51,462 nucleotides of DNA from an uncultured Bacteroidia bacterium (GCA_902778855.1 CACYZM010000008.1:1-51462); one strand, 5' to 3'. Numbered from the stretch's first letter, positions 23,836 to 32,393 are shown. Made by a program: numbers and translations. Notes: generated by a model from the letters alone, not told the origin.

Positions 23836-24173
23836 AAAAAGGCCCATTCAGCCGCCCGCGCCGTTCTATTTTTCGCTGCAATGCACACATTTGACTATCA
23901 GGAGATTACAAAAGTTGACCCCCTCCATTTTGAGGGGGATCAACTTTCGTAACTAGCTGATTGACTGATGCGTCCGTTCCAGAACAATTTCGATAACCGT
24001 TTTCAGTACTGACAACTTCAATTATCATACGCATCTACCCCGTTCCGTCAAAGTGTCCTCAGCCAACCAGCCCTAAGTGCGTACACTTTGGCGGGAAATA
24101 ATTTCTCAGGGGCCGAACGTCCGATAAGGCAACGCAGAAATGGGAGCTGTTTGGCAGTATGGGCAAAAAGATG
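23836..24173. other. Non-coding stretch with inverted repeats
   Basis: No gene is supported here. The DNA is less GC-rich than the surroundings. It holds a near-perfect 20-bp inverted repeat with a 6-base loop (23906-23925 and 23932-23952; one mismatch, one bulged base). It also holds a pair CAAAGTGT (24049-24056) and ACACTTTG (24083-24090), and GATGCGT (23967-23973) with ACGCATC (24029-24035). It may be the remnant of a small mobile element or a structured RNA. Nothing here encodes a transposase. Confidence 0.5.
23906..23952. repeat. Long inverted repeat (hairpin)
   Basis: The left arm starts TTACAAAAGTTGACC (23906) and runs into CCCTC. The right arm is GAGGGGGATCAACTTT followed by CGTAA (to 23952). 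They pair over 20 bp with an A-C mismatch and one bulged A, and a loop of CATTTT. There is no T-run after either side, so a simple terminator is unlikely. Confidence 0.75.
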
Positions 24174-24181
24174 TAGTTTTG
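24150..24181 (+). promoter_or_regulatory. Promoter of the HAD phosphatase gene
   Basis: TTTG (24150-24153), 20 bases, TAGTTTTG (24174-24181): a full match to the Bacteroidota consensus. The box ends four bases before the ATG at 24186, so the transcript would begin at or near the start codon. Confidence 0.7.
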
Positions 24182-24185
24182 AGGT

Positions 24186-24854
24186 ATGAAAAAAATGATT
24201 TTGTGGGATCTCGACGGGACGCTGATCGATACGCTGGATGATCTGGGGGAAGCGGTGAGCCATACTTTGAGGCTCCGCGGGCTTCCGACTCACGGAAGGG
24301 AGGATTATCGCCGGATGGTGGGGCACGGGGTACGGAACCTGGTGAAACGGGCTTTGGAGGCTTCCGGGGTGCAGATTGAAGACACGCCTGACGGAGATGC
24401 TTTTCTAGATGAAGCCTTGGCCGATTTCAAGGCATATTATTCAGCCCATATTGACGTTTATTCAAAGCCGTATCCCGGCATACCGGAACTGCTTGCGGAA
24501 CTGGACGCCGCCGGGGTGAAACTGGCCGTTGTATCCAACAAATTTCAGGAAGGAACGGATCATCTGATCCGGGAGTTCTTTCCGAAGATCCGCTTCGTGG
24601 CCATCCTCGGGAACCGGCCGGGCTATCCGCTGAAACCGGATCCGGCGATTGTGGAAGAAGCGATTTCACTGGCGGACATTTCGAGGCCCGAAGCACTTCT
24701 TATCGGGGACTCCCCCACGGACATGCACACCGCGGAAAACGGCGGCATCGATTCTTTGGCTGTCAGTTGGGGCTACCGCACCCGGGAAGACCTGGCCGCC
24801 TATCCCATTGTCAACAGTGTAGTTGATTTGCGTAAGACCATTCTGGAACTATAG
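24186..24854 (+). CDS. HAD-family phosphatase (phosphoglycolate-phosphatase-like)
   Basis: 222 residues. Motif I is WDLDGTLID (D8 nucleophile, D10), followed by a helical cap domain. Motif II is VVSNK, motif III the KPDP lysine, and motif IV GDSPTDMHTAENGG. The layout matches Gph-type phosphatases that remove phosphate from 2-phosphoglycolate or other small phosphate esters. By eye the codons are less GC-biased than in most neighbours. The last six bases overlap the converging membrane-protein gene. The start is fixed by the promoter and the conserved MKKMILWDLDG. Confidence 0.92.
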   Translation: MKKMILWDLDGTLIDTLDDLGEAVSHTLRLRGLPTHGREDYRRMVGHGVRNLVKRALEASGVQIEDTPDGDAFLDEALADFKAYYSAHIDVYSKPYPGIPELLAELDAAGVKLAVVSNKFQEGTDHLIREFFPKIRFVAILGNRPGYPLKPDPAIVEEAISLADISRPEALLIGDSPTDMHTAENGGIDSLAVSWGYRTREDLAAYPIVNSVVDLRKTILEL

Positions 24855-25217
24855 CCGGGCGGTCTTTCGGCCGCCGAGGGTGAGCACCAGGCTGAGTGTT
24901 ACAGCGAGAGCGGCGACCGGATAAACCAGATAATGCTTCCAGGTCTCCAGAAAGACCCGGACGCTCTGCAGGAATCCGCCGCCGACGGATTGCAGATCAA
25001 CGGGATACAGAAAAGCTACCGTCGTGGCGAACACGCCCAGGGCGAGGCCGGCGGCCAAGGCGATGATCAGGGCTACGCGGCCATGACTGCGCTGGCGGTC
25101 AACTTCGGCCTTGATGCCTTCCACCTGTTCCAGGCGCCGGCGGGTTTCCAGCAGGAAAGTTGGATCGTCTTTCAACGCGGGCTTGTTCTCACGGAGGAAT
25201 TCATCTATCTCTTTCAT
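24849..25217 (-). CDS. Small two-helix membrane protein, possible anti-sigma factor
   Basis: 122 residues. A charged cytoplasmic N-terminal half (MKEIDEFLRENKPALKDDP, then RRRLEQVEGIKAEVDRQR) is followed by two membrane segments (about 50-70 and 95-115). It lies directly downstream of an ECF sigma gene, with which it overlaps by four bases. The arrangement and topology fit an anti-sigma factor that holds the sigma factor at the membrane. No zinc-binding anti-sigma motif (HxxxCxxC) is present, so this is inference from context. Confidence 0.75.
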   Translation of the reverse strand: MKEIDEFLRENKPALKDDPTFLLETRRRLEQVEGIKAEVDRQRSHGRVALIIALAAGLALGVFATTVAFLYPVDLQSVGGGFLQSVRVFLETWKHYLVYPVAALAVTLSLVLTLGGRKTARL

Positions 25218-25693
25218 AATCGGATATACTGTTTAAGGTGGGTCCGCCCCAGGGAGAGATGGTACTTGACGGTGCCTTGCGGCATATCGAGGATGGAAGC
25301 GATTTCCTTGATGCTCCGGTCTTCGAAGTAAAACAGGGCGATGGCGGCTTTCTCCTTCCCGGGCAACCGTTCCAGGGCTTGATAGAGTTGCTGGTACCGG
25401 AAGGCGGCATCGGTGCTTTCATCGGCCGGGACGGCAAGCGCAGCTTCTACGGGAGCTTCGTCCAGACGGGTTTTCCGATGGTGGTCGATGTAGCAGTTGT
25501 AGGCGATGCGGAAAAGCCAGGTGCTGAACTTGGAAAGTCCCAGGAAAGACCCGGAGGCCACATATGCGCGCACCAGCGCGTCCTGGGCGATGTCATCGGC
25601 CAGGGCAGCATCGCCATTGCACAGCGCAAGCAGGAACCTTCTCAAGGGCTCCTGCTCCACGCGCACGAGGTCGATGAACCGCTCCCGGGTCAT
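25214..25693 (-). CDS. ECF-type RNA polymerase sigma factor
   Basis: 159 residues with the two ECF domains. Region 2 (about 10-80) has ALADDIAQDALVRAY and STWLFRIAYNCYIDHHRK. Region 4 (about 105-155) has LERLPGKEKAAIALFYFEDRSIKEIA and the helix-turn-helix ILDMPQGTVKYHLSLGRTHLK. It directs transcription of a specific gene set, usually under control of an adjacent anti-sigma factor. It sits between a DUF6249-like membrane protein upstream (6 bases) and the two-helix membrane protein downstream (4-base overlap). Confidence 0.95.
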   Translation of the reverse strand: MTRERFIDLVRVEQEPLRRFLLALCNGDAALADDIAQDALVRAYVASGSFLGLSKFSTWLFRIAYNCYIDHHRKTRLDEAPVEAALAVPADESTDAAFRYQQLYQALERLPGKEKAAIALFYFEDRSIKEIASILDMPQGTVKYHLSLGRTHLKQYIRL

Positions 25694-25699
25694 ACGCTG

Positions 25700-26140
25700 T
25701 TACTTCTGCTCTTCCAGTGCCTTCTCCTCAGCTTCAATTTCCTTGGCCAGCATCTTCCTGCTCACGAAGTAGGAGATGAAGAGACCGATACCGACGGCCA
25801 TCATGATTCCTCCCGCAGGCAGCATCAACTCGTCGGGGCCGAATCTGAAAACTTTGAAATCGGGATCCGTGCGGGCAATGATACCCAGGGTAAGGAATAC
25901 CACCCCCAACAACGATACAATGCAGGCTCCGTTAAATTTGTCCAGCATCTCTTTCTTGAGGGATACGGGTGTCTTCTTTTTGCTGAACTGTTCCATATCG
26001 ACGGGGACGCCCGCCTCGATGGCCTTGAGCATGATTTCCGCTTTCTTGTCGGTTTCATGTTTTCTGGCGCGCATGACCATCCAAACAATCAGGACCGGAA
26101 GGATGACGCAAACACAAATCGGTACTAAAATGTCTCCCAT
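25700..26140 (-). CDS. DUF6249-like membrane protein
   Basis: 146 residues. An N-terminal membrane segment (ILVPICVCVILPVLIVWMVM) is followed by a basic stretch with the AEIMLKAIEAGVPVDMEQF helix. Two further membrane segments lie at about 75-90 and 108-128, and the tail is charged (EIEAEEKALEEQK). It resembles the DUF6249 proteins encoded next to ECF sigma factors in Bacteroidota. The function is unknown; it is the first gene of the sigma-factor trio. No convincing TAnnTTTG box is visible upstream. Confidence 0.8.
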   Translation of the reverse strand: MGDILVPICVCVILPVLIVWMVMRARKHETDKKAEIMLKAIEAGVPVDMEQFSKKKTPVSLKKEMLDKFNGACIVSLLGVVFLTLGIIARTDPDFKVFRFGPDELMLPAGGIMMAVGIGLFISYFVSRKMLAKEIEAEEKALEEQK

Positions 26141-26276
26141 AACTATTCTAATATACAGTGTTCAACTTTCCGCCGCTTTCCCGGGCGGTTTCATTCATTA
26201 GACGGAAGTCCCGGCCGAAAGGTTGGAAAATCTTTCGCGAATTTCACAATTATTTTCAAAAAACGGCGATTCATTG

Positions 26277-26284
26277 TAAATTTG
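26277..26284 (+). promoter_or_regulatory. Promoter box of the transaldolase-iorAB-CoA-transferase unit
   Basis: TAAATTTG matches TAnnTTTG, 29 bases before the ATG at 26314. The expected upstream position (about 26250-26257) reads TTATTTTC, an imperfect TTTG. Confidence 0.65.
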
Positions 26285-26313
26285 TAGTATTGACAAATCC
26301 AAACCTTCAAAAT

Positions 26314-26970
26314 ATGAAATTCTTCTTAGACACGGCGAATGTCGACGACATCCGGAAAGCGAATGACATGGGCGTCATTTGCGGCGTAACCACCAACCCT
26401 TCCCTCATTGCCAAAGAAGGCCGCGACTTCAAGCAGGTCGTGGCGGAGATCGCCTCCATCGTGGACGGTCCCATCAGCGGCGAAGTCAAGGCGACCACGA
26501 CCGATGCCGAAGGCATGATCCGCGAAGGCCGCGAAATCGCTGCCATCCATAAGAACATGGTCGTCAAGATCCCGATGACGGTCGAAGGACTCAAGGCCTG
26601 CCACGCCCTGGCTGCCGACGGCATCAAGGTCAATATGACGCTCATCTTCACCGTCAACCAGGCCCTCCTCGCCGCCCGCGCCGGCGCCGCCTTCGTCAGC
26701 CCGTTCGTCGGACGGCTTGACGACATTAGCGTCCGCGGCACCGATCTGATCGCAGAAGTCGCCGAAGCGTTCAAGATCCACAACATCTGCACGGAAATCA
26801 TCGCCGCCAGCATCCGCCATCCGATGCACGTGACGGAGTGCGCCCTCGCCGGCGCCGACATCGCCACGGTCCCCTACAAGGTGATCGAGCAGATGACCAA
26901 ACACCCCCTGACCGACCAGGGCATTGAGAAATTCCGCAAAGACTACGAAGCGGTCTTCGGCAAAGAATAA
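26314..26970 (+). CDS. Transaldolase/fructose-6-phosphate aldolase-like enzyme
   Basis: 218 residues, the short (TalC/FSA) form of transaldolase. The start is at [16 protein letters not shown], the usual N-terminus; 52 further codons upstream are AT-rich and cross the promoter. The Schiff-base lysine is in MVVKIPMT (K85). Other marks are [13 protein letters not shown] and SPFVGRLDD. It moves three-carbon units between sugar phosphates or cleaves fructose-6-phosphate; sequence alone does not decide which. The iorA gene follows 20 bases later. Confidence 0.94.
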   Translation: MKFFLDTANVDDIRKANDMGVICGVTTNPSLIAKEGRDFKQVVAEIASIVDGPISGEVKATTTDAEGMIREGREIAAIHKNMVVKIPMTVEGLKACHALAADGIKVNMTLIFTVNQALLAARAGAAFVSPFVGRLDDISVRGTDLIAEVAEAFKIHNICTEIIAASIRHPMHVTECALAGADIATVPYKVIEQMTKHPLTDQGIEKFRKDYEAVFGKE

Positions 26971-26990
26971 CACCAACAGTATCACATATT

Positions 26991-28586
26991 ATGGCTGATA
27001 AACAACTTCTCCTGGGTGATGAGGCCGTCGCCCTCGGTGCGCTGCACGCGGGGCTCAGCGGCGTGTATGCCTATCCCGGCACTCCCTCCACCGAAATCAC
27101 CGAATATATCCAAGGTCACCCCCTTACGACGGAACGGCACGTCCACAACGTCTGGTCGAGCAACGAAAAGACGGCGATGGAAGGCGCCCTGGGCATGTCG
27201 TATGCCGGCAAGCGCGCCCTCGTGTGCATGAAGCACGTGGGTATGAACGTCTGCGCCGACCCGCTGATGGGCTCGGCGATGACGGGCGCCAACGGCGGCC
27301 TGGTCGTCACGGCCTGCGACGACCCGTCGATGCACAGTTCGCAGAACGAGCAGGACTCCCGTTTCTGGGGCACTTTCGGCATGATGCCCGTCTTCGAACC
27401 GTCTTCCCAGCAGGAAGCCTACGAAATGACCCGCGCCGCCTACGATTATTCCGAGGAAAACACGATTCCCGTCATCATGCGCCTGACCACCCGTATGGCC
27501 CACTCCCGGGCCGTGGTCACGCCTGCGGAGGACATCCGCCCGCAGAATGAGCTCCATTACCCTGAGTTCCCCAAACGCTGGGTCACTCTGCCCGTGAACG
27601 CCCGCGTCCGCAACCGCGAACTCATCAAACTGTACGCGAAGTGCGAGGCCGATGCCGTGGTCTCCAAGTTCAACCGGCTGACCGACGGCCCCGACCATTC
27701 GATGGGCGTGATCGCCTGCGGCATCGCCTACAACTACCTGATGGAGAACTATCCCGACGGCTGCCCCTACCCGGTGCTGAAGGTCTCGCAGTATCCTTTC
27801 CCGCGGGAGCTTGCCCTGAAGCTCGCCGCCCTGGTTCCGACCATCCTGGTGCTCGAAGAAGGCCAGCCGCTCGTGGAAACGATGCTGCGCGGCGTGTTCC
27901 CCACCCAGACGAAGGTCATCGGCCGCATCGACAATGCCGTGGTCCGCGACGGCGAACTGTCGCCCGACGCCGTCCGCGGCGCCCTGGGCCTGCCCGAACG
28001 CAAGGCCTTCGCACCCGCCCAGGTGCTCGCCCCGCGTCCGCCGGCCCTCTGCCAGGGCTGCGGCCACCGCGACTTCTACACGGCCCTCAACAACGTGCTC
28101 AAGAAAGACTACCCCACCGCCCGCGTATTCAGCGACATCGGCTGCTACACGCTCGGCTATATGGCTCCTTTCAACGCCATCCACACCTGCGTGGAAATGG
28201 GCGCCTCGTTCACTATGGCCCAGGGTGCCGCCTACAGCGGCTGCTGGCCGGCCGTGGGCGTGATCGGCGATTCGACCTTCACCCACAGCGGCATGACCGG
28301 CCTGCTCGACGCCGTCAACGGCAAGGCCGACGTCACCCTCTGCATCTCCGACAACCTGACCACCGCCATGACGGGCGGCCAGGACTCCGCCGGAACGGGC
28401 CGCATCGAAGCCATCTGCGCCGGCCTCGGCGTGGATCCGGCCCACATCCGCACCATCGTTCCGCTGCCGAAGAACTATCCCGACATGGAAAAGGTGATCC
28501 GGGAAGAAATCGAATACCACGGCGTCTCCGTGATCGTCTGCCGCCGCGAATGCATCCAAACCGCCAGAAGACACGCAAAGAAATAA
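26991..28586 (+). CDS. iorA: Indolepyruvate:ferredoxin oxidoreductase, alpha subunit (no ferredoxin domain)
   Basis: 531 residues. It oxidatively decarboxylates aryl pyruvates from aromatic amino acids to arylacetyl-CoA, using thiamine pyrophosphate. The N-terminal pyrimidine-binding domain has LLLGDEAVALGALHAG and YPGTPSTEI. The C-terminal TPP domain has CQGCGHRDFY, GDSTFTHSGM and TAMTGGQDSAGTG. Archaeal and many bacterial IorA chains carry an extra C-terminal 2x[4Fe-4S] ferredoxin domain. Here the chain ends just after VIVCRRECIQ, so a separate ferredoxin must receive the electrons. The beta subunit follows four bases later. Confidence 0.93.
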   Translation: MADKQLLLGDEAVALGALHAGLSGVYAYPGTPSTEITEYIQGHPLTTERHVHNVWSSNEKTAMEGALGMSYAGKRALVCMKHVGMNVCADPLMGSAMTGANGGLVVTACDDPSMHSSQNEQDSRFWGTFGMMPVFEPSSQQEAYEMTRAAYDYSEENTIPVIMRLTTRMAHSRAVVTPAEDIRPQNELHYPEFPKRWVTLPVNARVRNRELIKLYAKCEADAVVSKFNRLTDGPDHSMGVIACGIAYNYLMENYPDGCPYPVLKVSQYPFPRELALKLAALVPTILVLEEGQPLVETMLRGVFPTQTKVIGRIDNAVVRDGELSPDAVRGALGLPERKAFAPAQVLAPRPPALCQGCGHRDFYTALNNVLKKDYPTARVFSDIGCYTLGYMAPFNAIHTCVEMGASFTMAQGAAYSGCWPAVGVIGDSTFTHSGMTGLLDAVNGKADVTLCISDNLTTAMTGGQDSAGTGRIEAICAGLGVDPAHIRTIVPLPKNYPDMEKVIREEIEYHGVSVIVCRRECIQTARRHAKK

Positions 28587-28590
28587 CGCC

Positions 28591-29172
28591 ATGAAAAAAG
28601 ATATCATTCTCGCCGGCGTGGGAGGACAAGGCATCCTCTCCATCGCCACGGTCATCGGATCGGCCGCCCTGGAACAGGGGCTCCACCTCAAACAGGCCGA
28701 AGTCCACGGTATGAGCCAGCGTGGCGGCGACGTCCAGTCGAACCTCCGCCTCTCGTCCGACCCGATCTTCAGCGACCTCATCCCGCGCGGAGGAGCCGAC
28801 CTGGTGGTCTCGCTAGAACCGATGGAAGCCCTGCGCTATATCCCGTTCCTGGCGCCGGACGGCTGGATCATCACCAATACCGTCCCGTTCGTCAACATCC
28901 CCGACTATCCCGCGATGGAAGCCGTGATGGGCGAACTCGACAAACTCCCGCACGTGATCGCCATCGATGTGGACGCCATCGCCAAGGAGGCCGGCTCGGC
29001 CCGCAGCGCCAACATGGTCCTGCTGGGCGCCACCGCCTCCGTACTTGGCATCCTGGAGCCGGAGAAGCTCCGCGACGGAATCCGCCGCATCTTCGGCCGC
29101 AAGGGCGAAGCCATCGTGGAAGCCAATATCAAAGCCTTCGACGCAGGCCTGGCGTCGGCCCAAAAGCAGTAG
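28591..29172 (+). CDS. iorB: Indolepyruvate oxidoreductase, beta subunit
   Basis: 193 residues, the gamma-type domain of 2-oxoacid oxidoreductases. The N-terminus DIILAGVGGQGILSIATVIG binds CoA or phosphate, and KQAEVHGMSQRGGDVQSNLR is the family core. It pairs with IorA encoded just upstream. The next start is four bases after its stop. The length is normal. Confidence 0.95.
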   Translation: MKKDIILAGVGGQGILSIATVIGSAALEQGLHLKQAEVHGMSQRGGDVQSNLRLSSDPIFSDLIPRGGADLVVSLEPMEALRYIPFLAPDGWIITNTVPFVNIPDYPAMEAVMGELDKLPHVIAIDVDAIAKEAGSARSANMVLLGATASVLGILEPEKLRDGIRRIFGRKGEAIVEANIKAFDAGLASAQKQ

Positions 29173-29175
29173 CGT

Positions 29176-30468
29176 ATGAAGTATATGACTGCCGACGAGG
29201 CCGTCCGCCTCGTGAAAAGCGGCGATACCGTCTGTTGCCAGGGCAGCACCTCCGTGCCCGTGATTCTGCAGGAAGCGCTTACCCGCCGTGCCGGCGAACT
29301 GCGCGACGTGCAGATCGTCTCGGGATTCAACATCACGGAAGGCCCGGCCCCGTTCTGCAAGCCCGAGTACAAGGATTCGTTCCTGGTCAACAGCATTTTC
29401 CTGTGCGCCGACCAGCGCAAGCACGTGGCCGAAGGCTACGGCTCGCTGACGCCCTGCTTCCTGAGCGAAGTGCCGGCCCTCTTCCGCAAGGGGGAACTGC
29501 CCATCGACGTGGCGTTCATCAACTGCTCGCTGCCCGATGAGAACGGCTTCTGCAGCTACGGCATCGGTTGCGACATCTCCGTCGCGGCCGTGGAAACGGC
29601 GCGCGTGGTCATCGCGCAGGTCAACGAAGCCATCCCATACCTCTATGGCGGCTGCCTGATCCACGAATCCAAGATTACCGCCGCGGTCCGCTGCAACGTG
29701 CCGCCTATCGCGATGCAATTCGGCGAACCCACGGAGATCGAGAAGGCCATCGGCGCCAACGTGGCGGCCGAAATTCCCGACGGCGCCTGCCTGCAGATCG
29801 GCGTCGGCGGCATTCCGAACGCCATCCTCAACGGCATCAAGCACCACAAGCACCTGGGGCTCCATACCGAGGCCATGACCGACGGCGTGATCCGGCTGAT
29901 GAAGGAAGGCGTCATCGACAACTCCCTGAAGAAAGTCCACCCCGGCGTGAGCATCGCCGCACTCGCCCTGGGCTCCAAGGAGATGTACGAATACATCGAC
30001 CACAACAAGACGATGGAATTCTACGACGTAGCCTACACCAACAACCCGTTCCTGATCGCCCAGAACCCGAAGGCCTGCGCCATCAACTCCGCCCTCGAGG
30101 TAGACCTCACCGGCCAGATCTGCGCCGACTCCATCGGCGAGATGATCTTCTCGGGCGTCGGCGGTCAGCACGACTTCATGTACGGCTGCTCGCTGTCGGA
30201 AGGCGGCAAGTGCTTCATCGCACTGCCTTCGCGCACGAACAAAGGCAAAGGGAAAATCGTCCCGACGCTGACACCCGGTGCCGGCGTGGTAACGACCCGC
30301 TTCCAGACTCAATACGTAGCCACGGAATGGGGAATCGCCTACCTGCGCGGCAAGAACCTGGCGCAGCGGGCCAAGGCGCTGATTGCCATCGCCCATCCCG
30401 ACGACCGGGAAGAACTGGAGAAAGCCGCTTGCAAACGCTTCGGCTACAGTTTCTTAAGATTGAAATAA
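29176..30468 (+). CDS. Acetyl-CoA hydrolase/CoA-transferase family protein
   Basis: 430 residues in two CoA-transferase domains. The catalytic glutamate is in LHTEAMTDG (E232), with the oxyanion-side GVGGIPNAI and the C-terminal GVGGQHDFMYG and TPGAGVVTTR. Relatives are 4-hydroxybutyrate CoA-transferase and succinyl-CoA:acetate CoA-transferase. Next to iorAB it could move CoA from arylacetyl-CoA to acetate, so that the energy is kept as acetyl-CoA. That is an inference from context; a general acetate/succinate exchange is the alternative. Confidence 0.9.
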   Translation: MKYMTADEAVRLVKSGDTVCCQGSTSVPVILQEALTRRAGELRDVQIVSGFNITEGPAPFCKPEYKDSFLVNSIFLCADQRKHVAEGYGSLTPCFLSEVPALFRKGELPIDVAFINCSLPDENGFCSYGIGCDISVAAVETARVVIAQVNEAIPYLYGGCLIHESKITAAVRCNVPPIAMQFGEPTEIEKAIGANVAAEIPDGACLQIGVGGIPNAILNGIKHHKHLGLHTEAMTDGVIRLMKEGVIDNSLKKVHPGVSIAALALGSKEMYEYIDHNKTMEFYDVAYTNNPFLIAQNPKACAINSALEVDLTGQICADSIGEMIFSGVGGQHDFMYGCSLSEGGKCFIALPSRTNKGKGKIVPTLTPGAGVVTTRFQTQYVATEWGIAYLRGKNLAQRAKALIAIAHPDDREELEKAACKRFGYSFLRLK

Positions 30469-30482
30469 AGGAGACGGCCCTG

Positions 30483-32393
30483 CTAGCGGTGAATCCGCAG
30501 GCAGAGCATCGTCAGATCATCGCTCGCCTCAGCGCCGGCCACGTGGGAAGCCACGGCCTCGCTGAGGCGGTCGATTAAGGAGCGGGCGTCCAGGAACGGA
30601 CCGTCGCCCAGACAGGCCAGCATCCGGTCGTTGCCGAACTGTTCGTGGTCGGCATTCTCCGCTTCATTGAGACCGTCGGTATAGAGGAACAGGATCTTGC
30701 CGCGCATATCGTCGACCCGCTGCCCTTCATAGTCGAAACCGCTCTCGATGCCGAGTGCGGTGTTGGACAAGCAATCGAGGAAGGCGGGCGCCTTGTCCGG
30801 GCCGGGGAACAGCACGGGAGCGTTGTGCCCGCAATTGCAGTATTCCATCACGCCGGTTTTCAGGTCGACGGCCGCCAGGAACATCGTCACGAAAATCATC
30901 TGGTCGTTCTTCTCCGACACCGTATCGTTGATCCGCCGGGCGATTTCAGCCGGCGCAAGGCCCTGCCGTGCCACAACACGGAACATGGCACGTGCCACCG
31001 ACATAAACAGGCTGGCCGGGACCCCCTTGCCGCTCACATCCCCGATGCACAGATAGAGTTTGTCGTCCTGGACAAAACAGTCGTAGAGGTCACCGCCCAC
31101 CTCACGGGCCGGGACCATCGAGGCATACAGATCCACTTTCTTGCCCAGATCGAAATCGTGCGGGACCATGCCCATCTGGATGTTGCGCGCGATCTGGAGT
31201 TCCCGCTCCATCCGCTCGCGCGAAGCGGTGGACTCCGTCAATTCCTGGATATGCCGGACCAGCGAAGACTGCATATGCACGAACGACTGGCTCAGCACGC
31301 CAATCTCGTCGTTTCGCTTCCGGACAGGCATCGGACGGTCGAAATTGCCCGAGGCGATAAAGTCGGCCTCTTCCGCCAATTTCGCGAGCGGTGCCAGCTG
31401 GTGGCGGATCAGGAGCACGGACAGGAGGAACACCAGGGCCAGGCCGGCGAGCAGACTCCACAGGATTTTACGCTGCAGACGGTCGTAGCCGCCGTAAATA
31501 TCGCTCTCCGGGCAGAAGATGGCGATGTTCCATCCCGTTGTCGGAACGGGCCTGTAGAAGACATAGTAGTGCTGACCGTTCAGGAAGAGTTCCTGTTCCC
31601 CCCGTTCCTGTTTTTCCATGGATTCTCCCAACTTGACCAACTCGGGAACGGCCAGTTCCTCCGCATCCGAATAGATGGAATGGGTCATCAGCTTGTCGGA
31701 GTCCGGATGGACCAGATACTTTCCCCCTTCCCCGATCAGGATACAATAGGCGTTCGGGTAAGGCCTGACATTATAGAGGGCTTCGGAAAGCTGCTTCAGC
31801 GAGAGGTCGAGGGTAATCGCGCCCACAAAAACGCTGGTACTGTCAAAGACCGGGGTGCAGTACGAAATCAGCATTTCGACTCCCTTCCCGGCAATGCCCG
31901 TCGTGTCGAGGTACGGCTCCGTCCAGCAGTCATACCCCAGCTGCTTGGAATACAGATACCATTCTTTCTCGTAATAGCGGTAATCGTCGGCGCCCTCCTG
32001 CTCCCATTCAATTTTATCGTTCTCACCCGGCCAGGAAAAGATGGAGTAGTACTCACCTTTCGACGGATAATACCCGGGTTCGAAGGAAATGGAGCAGCCG
32101 CTCAGGGCCGAATTATAGCGAATGGTGTTGTTCGAATGGCTCACCATCATATCCGGCTTGTCCAGGTCGCGGACGACGAACCGGTACAGGACGGAGGCGG
32201 TACGCTCGACATCGTCGAGGATGTCATCCAGGCGCAAGACGGCATTGTCCAGAACCTGGGCGGCGTCCTTGTCCACTTCAGCGCGGACACCGGTACGCCA
32301 TACCCTGGACAAAGAAATGATCATCGAGAGGAGCAGCAGGGCTGCGACCAGGACGATCCAGAAACTCAGTCGGGCGGAAAGAGATCGGCGCAT
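30483..32393 (-). CDS. Cache-HAMP-PP2C (SpoIIE-type) sensor phosphatase
   Basis: 636 residues. A membrane segment (about 10-32) is followed by a large extracytoplasmic Cache-like sensor domain (about 40-290, with YYEKEWYLYSKQL and PVFDSTSVFVGAITLDLSL). A second membrane segment (about 312-332) leads to HAMP and coiled coil (ELQIARNIQMGMVP). The C-terminal PP2C/SpoIIE phosphatase has GGDLYDCFVQDD, CIGDVSGKGVPA and LFLYTDGLNEAENADHEQFG. It would sense a small ligand outside the inner membrane and dephosphorylate a serine/threonine target such as an anti-sigma antagonist. No target is encoded beside it. Confidence 0.93.
   Translation of the reverse strand: MRRSLSARLSFWIVLVAALLLLSMIISLSRVWRTGVRAEVDKDAAQVLDNAVLRLDDILDDVERTASVLYRFVVRDLDKPDMMVSHSNNTIRYNSALSGCSISFEPGYYPSKGEYYSIFSWPGENDKIEWEQEGADDYRYYEKEWYLYSKQLGYDCWTEPYLDTTGIAGKGVEMLISYCTPVFDSTSVFVGAITLDLSLKQLSEALYNVRPYPNAYCILIGEGGKYLVHPDSDKLMTHSIYSDAEELAVPELVKLGESMEKQERGEQELFLNGQHYYVFYRPVPTTGWNIAIFCPESDIYGGYDRLQRKILWSLLAGLALVFLLSVLLIRHQLAPLAKLAEEADFIASGNFDRPMPVRKRNDEIGVLSQSFVHMQSSLVRHIQELTESTASRERMERELQIARNIQMGMVPHDFDLGKKVDLYASMVPAREVGGDLYDCFVQDDKLYLCIGDVSGKGVPASLFMSVARAMFRVVARQGLAPAEIARRINDTVSEKNDQMIFVTMFLAAVDLKTGVMEYCNCGHNAPVLFPGPDKAPAFLDCLSNTALGIESGFDYEGQRVDDMRGKILFLYTDGLNEAENADHEQFGNDRMLACLGDGPFLDARSLIDRLSEAVASHVAGAEASDDLTMLCLRIHR

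Noticed and set aside
23697-23888. Small minus-strand frame upstream of the zinc-ribbon gene
   Set aside because: It crosses the promoter and inverted repeat, overlaps the zinc-ribbon gene in another frame and has no recognisable features.
23906-23952. Inverted repeat taken as an insertion-sequence end or a CIRCE-type operator
   Set aside because: No transposase frame, no second distant copy in the window and no target duplication seen. It does not match CIRCE and lies too far from a heat-shock gene. Kept only as an unexplained repeat.
26982-28781. Long minus-strand frame opposite iorA
   Set aside because: Composition of an antisense shadow; iorA and iorB on the plus strand are complete and tightly spaced.
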